Source of the DNA: an uncultured Bacillota bacterium
Lineage (GTDB): Bacteria; Bacillota_I; Bacilli_A; RFN20; CAG-288
Assembly: GCA_949284445.1 (NCBI GenBank)
Contig: CASDVP010000001.1
Location: forward strand, 186,001-250,000
Direction of reading: 5' to 3'
DNA: 64,000 nt
The translations under genes were made by a program, and so were the position numbers. Within the stretch, counting starts at the first letter, position 1. Every line of letters begins with the position of its first letter. The notes below the pieces were generated by a model, which worked only from the letters and a program-made list of their open reading frames with translations, was not told the origin of the DNA and ran no database searches. Of this stretch, positions 56,356-64,000 are shown one piece after another.

Positions 56356-57513
56356 TTAGATATGTAGGGCTATATTTAAGAAATCTTTTCCTAAAAGAGG
56401 TTTTAAATAATCGTAAAATTCCTTAGTTGCTCGGTATTTTTTAGAATCATAAAACTGAAGATTTAATTCAGAAGGAATTTTAGCTACCTTCGATAAGGGA
56501 ACAGGAACGAATTTAATCTTATAAGGATTATTTGAGATTCTCTTGAAGGATACCATCATATCTGAAAGATTTTTGATAGCGAATTTAAAAGCATACTTAC
56601 CAGCTTGATAACTCTCTTTAACATCCACGCTTGAGGTTAAGAAAAAAGCTGATCTCTGTAAAACATTCAATTCGATCCCACGTGTTTTAAATCCTTTATT
56701 AGCTAAATGATTAGCTAAATAAGAGCTCACCCCGCCCATCTGAATATTTCCAAAGGCATCTTTGGTGTGCATCGAAGAAATCAATTCACCTTTTGAATTT
56801 TTAATACCTTCAGAAACCACTACGGTGCAACGCCCTTTTTTCTCATAGATTTCAGCTGCTTTTTTAGAAAAAGCATCTAGAGAAAATGGAATTTCTGGAA
56901 TATATGTCAAATCGACTTGAAAGCCGTTTATGCTGACAAGATTGCTCGCTAAAGCTAAGTATCCAGAATCTCTACCCATGACTTCGATGATATTGATTCT
57001 GCCTTTTTTATAAGAGAGATCATCGACGATGACACTGCTGACAGCATTGATGATGAATTTGCTAGCCGAACCGTATCCAGGCGTGTGATCAGTCTCTTTT
57101 AAATCGTTATCAATGGTTTTAGGTATACCGATAACTTTTAAATCATAATTTTCTTTTTTAGCTTCGTTAGATATTTTTAATGCGGAGTCCATCGTATCAT
57201 TTCCACCGTTGATGAATAATAGATGGATGTCATTATCAGCTAAATTTTTGATTATTTTATCAATAGTATCTTTATCGTCTAGATGAATCCTTGCTGAACC
57301 GAAATAAGAACCTGGTCTTTTTAAAAGAAAATCATGAGCGATGTCTTTTATTTCTTTGATTTGGCCAGTTAATAAAGAAGATAAGCCATAAGGTGAGACA
57401 TATACTTTGGCATCGTGTTTTTTAGCTTCATCAAAAAGACCTAAAAAAGAAGCGTTGATCACACTAGTAGGTCCACCCGCTTGGAGGTATAGGCATTTAA
57501 TTTTGTGCTTCAT
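56356..57513 (-). CDS. pfp: 6-phosphofructokinase, PPi-type candidate
   Basis: 385 residues. Phosphofructokinase fold: GGPTSVIN at the start, GGNDTMD (103-109), PKTIDND (131-137), MGRDSGYLAL. The lysine at 132 replaces the glycine of ATP-dependent enzymes (PGTIDND) and is the mark of PPi-dependent ones. The enzyme would make fructose 1,6-bisphosphate from PPi, reversibly. No Shine-Dalgarno site is visible; TATAAT (57527-57522) ends 8 bases before ATG, so translation may be leaderless. Confidence 0.85.
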   Translation of the reverse strand: MKHKIKCLYLQAGGPTSVINASFLGLFDEAKKHDAKVYVSPYGLSSLLTGQIKEIKDIAHDFLLKRPGSYFGSARIHLDDKDTIDKIIKNLADNDIHLLFINGGNDTMDSALKISNEAKKENYDLKVIGIPKTIDNDLKETDHTPGYGSASKFIINAVSSVIVDDLSYKKGRINIIEVMGRDSGYLALASNLVSINGFQVDLTYIPEIPFSLDAFSKKAAEIYEKKGRCTVVVSEGIKNSKGELISSMHTKDAFGNIQMGGVSSYLANHLANKGFKTRGIELNVLQRSAFFLTSSVDVKESYQAGKYAFKFAIKNLSDMMVSFKRISNNPYKIKFVPVPLSKVAKIPSELNLQFYDSKKYRATKEFYDYLKPLLGKDFLNIALHI

Positions 57514-57581
57514 TTGACTTAATTATAATTGGTATCACTCTTTTTTAAAACTGCTAGCTGAGGAAGCGAAGATAAACAAGC

Positions 57582-60500
57582 TCAGTCATCTTCGTTTACA
57601 GTGAGATCGTTTAATTTCACATGCCAAGAGACAGCATCTAAAACATGTTCTAATCGATTTTTATATGAATAGTATGCTAAGCAGATCAAAGTCACTAAGA
57701 TGCCGATTCCTGTTATAGCCATAGCTATATTCAAATACGGAGTTTCATAGATCAAAACATAATCGCATGCACCGCTTTTTCCTTCAAAGCCGATAAAACC
57801 ACCCTGTGCTTTATAAAGTTGAACAGGCGTCTTGACTTCATTACCATCTTTATCTTTGGTGATCTCATATAAAGAAAAACCATCTTGTAAAGGAATGTTT
57901 AATACTACAAAGCGCGGGTTTTCATATGAGGTAGAGAAATGCATTTCATCAGATGTGCGATAAGTGATTTCAGCTTGGTATTGTTTCTGAATATCCACTG
58001 CATTTTGATAGTCGGAATTATGTATCAAATAGAGATTAGGCCTATCGATCAGGCAAGGTTCTTCTTTATTACCTTCTAAAATAATACCGACTATTTTACT
58101 GACCGGTCTATCAACATAATAACCATGGGCGGTTTTATAATCGGAAAATGAATGTTGAGCTTTGGAAATGAGAACCCCATTCTCATCAAAGAAACGCCAA
58201 TCGATATTATTGGTGCTATCGATTGAGATATAATATCCGCTTTCTGGATTTTCAGGATCAGCATCTTCGCATAAGAGAGTCGGACGACCAAAACTATCTT
58301 TTGGAGTGATCACTAATTTGGAATTATATAGGACTTGACGTTTATAGCTGTCTAAATGAACGCCTTCATCATCCGTCAAAGTATCATAGTTATATTTAAC
58401 ATCAGCTGGACCGATACCATTACAAGCCAAGAAAGGATTGTTTTGATCATATTCAGCCTTGCCAGTTGTATCATATGGGTCAAGCGGATTCATATAAGCG
58501 TATTCGCCTGATGGCACGGCTTCAGTAGCTGGCCATTGAGCTGAATAAACTTGAATATCTAAATCAGAATAACCGGAGACAAGTTCAATAGCACCAGAAT
58601 TACCTTCTTTATAATCGGTAGTTAATATGGCGTTATAGAATCTATTTCTGTTGGTTGATAAGGTGTTCGTCATCGTGGTCGTGACACCGTTTATAACCAC
58701 AGTATCAGCGTTAAATTTAGAATCCTCTTTAAATTTCTGATAATCTTTATCATCAAGCATCGCAAATCTTAATAAAGGATATTCATTGATATCTTCATAA
58801 CGTCCATAAGTGAAATTGCCTTCATCATCGGCATAGGTGCTTAGCCAAGCGGTGTTGATGATGGTATCGAAAGAAAAGATTCCATTTAAATAATTGAGAT
58901 TTACATAGAGTGATTTGGTGCAATCATCTGAGGATAGATAATCTAAAAGTTCTTTTGAATACTCAACATTCAAAGCTTTTTGTTCTTCTTCAGTGATGTC
59001 TAGGATATTTTTATAACCATAAGGAATATCATATTCTTGATTAGGTATGACATAGGGATCAGTCGGTTTGCTGACTTTAGGAACTAAATAATATTTAGTG
59101 CTTAAAAAAGTTTCTAAATTCTCGCGGTGATTATGAATGCCCATCAACCAGTTTTGATAAGTGTATGGGATTTTAGAACGATCGAGGAAGTCTTGGGCTC
59201 CGAATGGATAGACAGAATGGAAAGCTCCTAATCCGTTATATCCTTCTCTTAAGGAGATATTGATATTTCCTCTATCAGCTGTCGTGTTATATATGCGGTA
59301 AAAATCATCATTTTCGGAAGCTTTTAAAAGGTTTACGATCTCGGTTTCTGTCGCTATATTGTCAGGACCACCAGCCATCGAATCGATATCGACTGTTCCT
59401 TGGAAGATGATGCTGACATTAGCCATCACCACTATATCGATCGAGGAGAGTATCACCGAAGTTCTTGAAAAGGTCTTTTTATGGAAGAAGTGTCTTAATA
59501 GCAGATAACAGATGAACATCCAGACTATCGAAATGACCACTTCGATCAATCTCAAATCCCAATAGGTTGAACTCGGATAATAAGAAGGATGGTTGTTTAC
59601 TTCATAGACGACTAAGAACATTGAAATGATCGATAATAAGATCACGATGATGAAAGAGATATCAAGATCGGTGCAAGGTATATCTTTTCGCTGTTCCATG
59701 ACATGACAATCAAAAACTATCATCCATGATATCGGGATGATAAAGTATCTCGCATAGCCGACAGTGAACCCGCTGAATAAGTAAAAACCGATCGGTGAGA
59801 ATAATAAGAATAAAGTGAATGCGAAGGCGAATAATTGTCCCCATTTCTTTTTCTTTAATAGATTGATGAGACCCACAAAGAAGATTAATAGCATCGGCGT
59901 TGTTGCATATAAAGAGGCTTGCATGTTGTCATACCAGCTGACATTCAATAGATTTGAATAATAACAACCTAGTGGCATAAACAAGAAGTTGACAAGTGGA
60001 GTTATCTGGTTTTGACTCGTTGACCATGGGTATGTAAACACAGCGACTAATTTATTGAAAATCCCATCTGCATTTAATATTCCATCTAACCATGTCTCTT
60101 CATTATTGACTCTCGGCATGCTTAAAGCCGTGGTGATACCTGGTAGTAAGACGAATGCGCTGAGGAAAATACCTATTAAGAATGAGAAAAATCCTATTCC
60201 AAAAACCGCCCAGTTCTGATCGTGATCACGCTCTTTAATGGTTTGGAAAAAGCGGAAGATAGCATAGAGGAAACCGCCGATCATAAAGACGACAAAGAAG
60301 AAATAAGAAGCCATCGCATTCAGCAAAAAGCCGATCAATAGAATGCGAGGATCTTTCTTTTGGATGACTCGTTCAATCCCTAAGAAGATGAGAGGTAGAA
60401 AAGCGACTGAATCTAGAAAATGAAACCAGAGGTAGCAGAATGTATATCCAGAAAAAGCAAAGCATAAAGCACCGATTCTTCGCGTTTTATATGATAGCTG

Positions 60501-60980
60501 TTTAAAAGAACCTAAATACCAATAAAAAAACATTCCAGCTATCACTAATTTAGGAACGAATTCTAATCCTTGTAAGACCAATAACCAATCGCGAGGAAAG
60601 ATCAATAATATCAAGAAAAAGGGACTGAACAGATAATAAAAAGAATTAGCTCCGATGTTATCAACACCTAGAAAGATCGAATTATCCCAATTCGGAAAAT
60701 CACCGGTTCTAAAAAACTCATGCCAGTCATCATAGCCGTTAAAAAGAAAAGTCATTTCTTGTAATGTATAGTCTCCACCTAATGGAACAGTGAAGTCATG
60801 AGTAACCCATGTATAAATGAAGCAGAGGATGCTGATGATGAATAAAAGATAAAAAGTCTTCATTCCTTCACTAGGGTGTAGAAATGTCTTTTTTAGCCAT
60901 TCAAAAAAATTATCTAAGACGATGAGAGCTGTACGAGGTAAATCTTTAATATAAGATTTAAACTGTTGTAGTTTTTCCAT
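57582..60980 (-). CDS. YfhO-family membrane protein
   Basis: 1132 residues from ATG 60980 (a GTG directly before it is also possible). About a dozen membrane segments fill the first ~520 residues. A large outer domain follows (about 530-1085), then one final membrane segment (about 1090-1112). The layout fits YfhO-type GT-C glycosyltransferases that modify lipoteichoic acid or other envelope sugars. A palindrome TGATAA-TC-TTATCA (60985-60998) sits right at the start, and no clear ribosome site is seen. Confidence 0.82.
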   Translation of the reverse strand: MEKLQQFKSYIKDLPRTALIVLDNFFEWLKKTFLHPSEGMKTFYLLFIISILCFIYTWVTHDFTVPLGGDYTLQEMTFLFNGYDDWHEFFRTGDFPNWDNSIFLGVDNIGANSFYYLFSPFFLILLIFPRDWLLVLQGLEFVPKLVIAGMFFYWYLGSFKQLSYKTRRIGALCFAFSGYTFCYLWFHFLDSVAFLPLIFLGIERVIQKKDPRILLIGFLLNAMASYFFFVVFMIGGFLYAIFRFFQTIKERDHDQNWAVFGIGFFSFLIGIFLSAFVLLPGITTALSMPRVNNEETWLDGILNADGIFNKLVAVFTYPWSTSQNQITPLVNFLFMPLGCYYSNLLNVSWYDNMQASLYATTPMLLIFFVGLINLLKKKKWGQLFAFAFTLFLLFSPIGFYLFSGFTVGYARYFIIPISWMIVFDCHVMEQRKDIPCTDLDISFIIVILLSIISMFLVVYEVNNHPSYYPSSTYWDLRLIEVVISIVWMFICYLLLRHFFHKKTFSRTSVILSSIDIVVMANVSIIFQGTVDIDSMAGGPDNIATETEIVNLLKASENDDFYRIYNTTADRGNINISLREGYNGLGAFHSVYPFGAQDFLDRSKIPYTYQNWLMGIHNHRENLETFLSTKYYLVPKVSKPTDPYVIPNQEYDIPYGYKNILDITEEEQKALNVEYSKELLDYLSSDDCTKSLYVNLNYLNGIFSFDTIINTAWLSTYADDEGNFTYGRYEDINEYPLLRFAMLDDKDYQKFKEDSKFNADTVVINGVTTTMTNTLSTNRNRFYNAILTTDYKEGNSGAIELVSGYSDLDIQVYSAQWPATEAVPSGEYAYMNPLDPYDTTGKAEYDQNNPFLACNGIGPADVKYNYDTLTDDEGVHLDSYKRQVLYNSKLVITPKDSFGRPTLLCEDADPENPESGYYISIDSTNNIDWRFFDENGVLISKAQHSFSDYKTAHGYYVDRPVSKIVGIILEGNKEEPCLIDRPNLYLIHNSDYQNAVDIQKQYQAEITYRTSDEMHFSTSYENPRFVVLNIPLQDGFSLYEITKDKDGNEVKTPVQLYKAQGGFIGFEGKSGACDYVLIYETPYLNIAMAITGIGILVTLICLAYYSYKNRLEHVLDAVSWHVKLNDLTVNEDD

Positions 60981-61144
60981 CACTTGATAATCTTATCATA
61001 AGCTATAAATATTAGAGAAAGTTTTTAAATTGTTTATGTGTCATTCCAGTTAAGTGTTGGTGATCTTATGAAGCGTTTTATATTTGCTAAAATCTTCTAA
61101 GATCATCGCTTAAAACACACCGATATTTAGCTTTAGTGACACAA

Positions 61145-61173
61145 TTGTTTTAATGTCTATATAATGATATAAT
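61145..61173 (+). promoter_or_regulatory. Promoter of a large lipoprotein gene
   Basis: TTGTTT (61145-61150), 17 bases, TATAAT (61168-61173), 27 bases before the ATG at 61200. Confidence 0.65.
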
Positions 61174-61199
61174 TTTAGGAAAAATTTATGGAGGTCATA

Positions 61200-63497
61200 A
61201 TGAAAAGAAAAGTCATATTATTATCTTTGCTTTCACTATTATTAGTCGGATGTACTGAAACCAATTCTATTCCTAATGGTTCTACTCCGTCCACCCCTTC
61301 TAGCAACACTGCTTCAAGACCAAGCATCCAACATTTCTTAGATGTTTTAACTTCTGAAGATGGTCTAGCTTTTGCTGGTACACTCACTATTGCCAATGGT
61401 ACAGAAAGCCAAGTCACTAATTTACAAGGCTTTTTTAGTGATGATGAATATTACTTAAATGATGAAGCATATGGTTCAGCAGAACATTATTATAGAGGAA
61501 CAGGTGAATATGAAGGCAAACTTGTCGGTAAAGATTTATTACCAGATAACACTTTAGATGAATTTGTTTACATAAATGAACTCGAGCAACCTATTGACTT
61601 TAGTGAATATACAAATCCGTTAGCTAAATTACAGCCTAGTAACTTTAAAGCTGAAGATAATCTTTATAAAGCAGTCATACCTACTAATTTGCGAACAACA
61701 TTTGGTTTAGTTTTCACTGGTTACAGCAATCTGACTTTCGATGAATTTTCTTTTTTATACGATGATACAAATATCACTTCTTTATCTTTGAACGGAGAAG
61801 TTGGAACAACCACTTTTGAATTAGTCTTTACTCTCTCTACGAAAGAAAAGATCAATGTTCCAGTCATTGAGGTGAGACCGCATGAAGCCGCTCATGATCT
61901 ATTACAAGAAGCTTTTGATAAATTAGCTTTAGGAAATTACACTATCACTTATGTAGATGTTGATCCGACAGGTGAATATCCTACTATGAATTATCAAGTT
62001 AAAGTTGATGATAATGCTCTTTATATGAAAAATCTTGGAGGAGGCAGTGATGAAGTGCCAACTGGTTATGTCCAGTTAGAAAGCGGATTAGTTCCTGTTA
62101 AATTCAATGATGAAACTCATGTCGCTAAAGGCACTGCTTTACCGGATAGTTCTAGGAAATTAACTGATTTAAAATCTAAATTTGATATCGCCCCTGAGCT
62201 TTTCACCATTGATAAAGATGGCAAGACTTTCAGGGTTACTCCTGGATTAGGCATGGATAATTATTATGACATGTTCTTTGTCGATAAGATTCTTGACGGT
62301 TCCAATTTCCAATTATCTGATTTCTCTACTTATTCATTCACTGTGAATGATAATGACACTTATACAGTTAAATATTCTTATGAGATTTTAGGTTATTCTG
62401 GTGATGTCACTATAACTGTTTCTGATGTAGGCACTACTGATGTCGGATATACTGAGAGTGACTATGAAGAAAAAGATCCTGATCAGAATAGCTGGGCTGA
62501 CTTAAATGTTGAAGGATTAGATGCATATTTGACTAGTAAAGTCGGTTCACCTGATAATCTTCCATATCCTAATAGTATTGAAGGATTGAGAGTGGATGAT
62601 ATCGATGATCCAGCTTTGCTTGAGTATTACAATACTATTAACATTTCTTATGATTCTTCAGTTTATGCTGATCTTGCTACTGCTATGGCAAAATATGAAG
62701 AAGCTTTAGTTGCTGCTGGATGGGTTAATATTGGTACAACTGAGTATAAGGATGAAATCTATACACTAACAACTAAATCAGCTGTTTATAAGATCACTTT
62801 GTATGCTACTACCGCATCATATTTCCAAATTAATTTCTATGATCCTGAAGCGGTGTCTACTGCTAATCCTTTATCTGAATTTATATCTGCTAATTTCTCT
62901 AAGAGCATCAACGCTAGCTTTACAACAGAGCAGGATATAGAAACTTATCAAGCTAGTGAAGAAGATATTACTGCTAACACACATGGTAATCTGATCAATG
63001 CTCAGCATACAACTACAAAGGCAATGTTTACTGATACTGAAATGTATTCAGAAATAACCGATCTTTCTGCTACAGAAATATCATATGTGAAGGAAGAAGA
63101 TGGCACAATTACTACTTATAACAAAGAAGATGGCACTTGGGATCAAGGCACAATCGCCATGGGCACTATCAAAGAAGTCTATTACACTGTTGCTGATTTA
63201 ATTAACACTGCTAATTACATCATTCCTGTAAGAGATAATATATACACTATCGAAGAAAATACAGCGATAGATGCATTTGTTAATTTCTTCTTCGGATTAG
63301 GATTTTCAGATTACACAGGTGCTGAAGTTGAACTGACTTTTGATGAAAGCACTAACGTTCTCACATTTGATTTATATTTTGAAGGCTACTTTAAAGGCGA
63401 AACTGAAGGCTCTTATGTATATCGCATTTATGATTTGTCCGCAACACTTAATAATGTAGGAACCACTGTTATCACTGATAAACCAAGTTTAAATTAA
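61200..63497 (+). CDS. Large lipoprotein of unknown function
   Basis: 765 residues from ATG 61200, where GGAGG lies 5 bases upstream; an ATG 12 bases earlier is inside the ribosome site. Signal peptide with lipobox LVGC and a Thr/Ser/Pro linker. The rest is Tyr- and Asp-rich with several similar beta blocks (for example LTIANGTESQVTNLQG, ISYDSSVYADL), but no family is recognised. It is a single gene between a promoter and a strong terminator. Confidence 0.8.
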   Translation: MKRKVILLSLLSLLLVGCTETNSIPNGSTPSTPSSNTASRPSIQHFLDVLTSEDGLAFAGTLTIANGTESQVTNLQGFFSDDEYYLNDEAYGSAEHYYRGTGEYEGKLVGKDLLPDNTLDEFVYINELEQPIDFSEYTNPLAKLQPSNFKAEDNLYKAVIPTNLRTTFGLVFTGYSNLTFDEFSFLYDDTNITSLSLNGEVGTTTFELVFTLSTKEKINVPVIEVRPHEAAHDLLQEAFDKLALGNYTITYVDVDPTGEYPTMNYQVKVDDNALYMKNLGGGSDEVPTGYVQLESGLVPVKFNDETHVAKGTALPDSSRKLTDLKSKFDIAPELFTIDKDGKTFRVTPGLGMDNYYDMFFVDKILDGSNFQLSDFSTYSFTVNDNDTYTVKYSYEILGYSGDVTITVSDVGTTDVGYTESDYEEKDPDQNSWADLNVEGLDAYLTSKVGSPDNLPYPNSIEGLRVDDIDDPALLEYYNTINISYDSSVYADLATAMAKYEEALVAAGWVNIGTTEYKDEIYTLTTKSAVYKITLYATTASYFQINFYDPEAVSTANPLSEFISANFSKSINASFTTEQDIETYQASEEDITANTHGNLINAQHTTTKAMFTDTEMYSEITDLSATEISYVKEEDGTITTYNKEDGTWDQGTIAMGTIKEVYYTVADLINTANYIIPVRDNIYTIEENTAIDAFVNFFFGLGFSDYTGAEVELTFDESTNVLTFDLYFEGYFKGETEGSYVYRIYDLSATLNNVGTTVITDKPSLN

Positions 63498-63532
63498 TCC
63501 GCTTGTTTTAATCGATATACACAACACTCGTC

Positions 63533-63570
63533 TTATTTATTTTACACTTCTAAATAGACGAGTGTTTTTT
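63533..63570 (+). terminator. Terminator after the large lipoprotein gene
   Basis: AACACTCGTCT / AGACGAGTGTT stem (63533-63543 with 63556-63566) followed by T residues. Confidence 0.9.
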
Positions 63571-63628
63571 GTGATCAGATATTGCTTTATCTTTTGTAAT
63601 TTCTTCATAAAAAGAGGATTGTTGAAAT

Positions 63629-64000
63629 ATGACAGTCAATAATTATATTCGTTATCCTTTCGGTATTTTAGAAGTGGCTACTATTATCAGATACACATTA
63701 GATTATTTTATTGATGGAGCTCATCCAGTTGATAGCTATTATTCTAGAAAGGAAATGCTGCTTCAACTCACTGGCCCCAAAAGCCTATTTTTCGACTTTT
63801 GTAAACAGAATGGACTTGGTTTTGTCAAAAATGAGAAAGGTGAAGAAGTTCCTGCTTCTGGTCAAAAAGCAGTGAATAATATGAATGCGCTTATTGATTT
63901 TTGCTACTCAGACAATTCTCATTGGCTTCGTGTGATCGATAATAAGATCATCATTGATACCTCTTATTATGTTCGAGCTTTAGAGTTGATCATTGGTGTG
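63629..64000 (+). CDS. Unknown protein, partial (C-terminus beyond window)
   Basis: 124 codons open to the right edge, starting at ATG 63629 behind AAGAGGATT. No domain is recognised. The N-terminal part reads FGILEVATIIRYTLDYFIDG, and the rest is mixed helical (ALIDFCYSDNSHWLRV). Confidence 0.6.
   Translation, partial: MTVNNYIRYPFGILEVATIIRYTLDYFIDGAHPVDSYYSRKEMLLQLTGPKSLFFDFCKQNGLGFVKNEKGEEVPASGQKAVNNMNALIDFCYSDNSHWLRVIDNKIIIDTSYYVRALELIIGV

Noticed and set aside
1-64000. Mycoplasma code (TGA as Trp)
   Set aside because: TGA ends many genes, for example galU, trxB, lgt-hprK and the histidine kinase, and Trp is written TGG.
1-64000. CRISPR array or complete insertion sequence
   Set aside because: No regularly spaced repeats and no transposase gene were seen; the only long repeats are the two direct copies around the ATPase.

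Overview
The window comes from a low-GC Gram-positive-type bacterium, most likely an uncultured, host-associated member of the Bacilli (Erysipelotrichales, RF39 or Acholeplasmatales-like). The evidence is AT-rich intergenic DNA, an hprK-lgt-ppaX cluster, WhiA, CcpA-type cre boxes, seven lipoprotein precursors with lipoboxes, pyruvate:ferredoxin oxidoreductase, and a PPi-type phosphofructokinase candidate. Genes end in TAA, TGA and TAG, so the standard bacterial code is used and not the Mycoplasma code. No rRNA, tRNA, CRISPR array or complete insertion sequence was seen.

Layout. 1-3543: two lipoprotein genes on the minus strand, one a large Ig-like surface protein running off the left edge. 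3964-5214: a DUF4143-type ATPase gene broken by an in-frame TAG. 5422-11517: yaaA-recF-gyrB-gyrA on the minus strand, without the usual dnaA-dnaN. 12029-12562: a lipoprotein. 12898-22144: an AgrA/AgrC-like two-component pair, then a large membrane-anchored, circularly permuted GH3 glycosidase and a lipoprotein carrying similar binding modules. 22480-23769: an intact DUF4143 ATPase bracketed by ~150-bp direct repeats. 24491-26937: a zinc-type ArsR regulator convergent with a P1B metal ATPase whose promoter carries a clear operator. 27239-27451: a candidate small RNA ahead of the PFOR gene. 31566-33390: an AT-rich two-gene unit (coiled-coil membrane protein plus PD-(D/E)XK-like nuclease) behind a G8-tract promoter. 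34308-~34750: a candidate large structured RNA on the minus strand. 34957-35223: an HPr paralogue lacking the catalytic histidine. 36058-39977: galU, a pRiA4b-like gene, trpS and an M18 aminopeptidase. 40921-44042: gapA-pgk-tpiA. 44196-44947: a toxin-antitoxin-like cluster. 45639-53145: uvrA-hprK-lgt-ppaX-trxB-whiA. 53530-55064: decayed accessory genes. 55382-64000: lipoproteins, phosphofructokinase, a YfhO-like membrane protein and a partial gene.

How they fit together. The core genes describe a fermentative glycolytic cell. HPr kinase, a histidine-less (Crh-like) HPr paralogue and two perfect cre boxes point to CcpA-style carbon control, and one cre sits on the promoter of the HPr paralogue itself. 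Surface genes (GH3, Ig-like and CBM-like lipoproteins) suggest glycan scavenging. Accessory genes are visibly decaying: three separate reading frames are interrupted by TAG, and there are at least two further gene fragments.

The best candidates for something new are the structured RNA at 34308-34750, the small RNA at 27239-27451, the two-gene unit at 31566-33390 with its homopolymer promoter, and the GH3 protein with an internal membrane hairpin.
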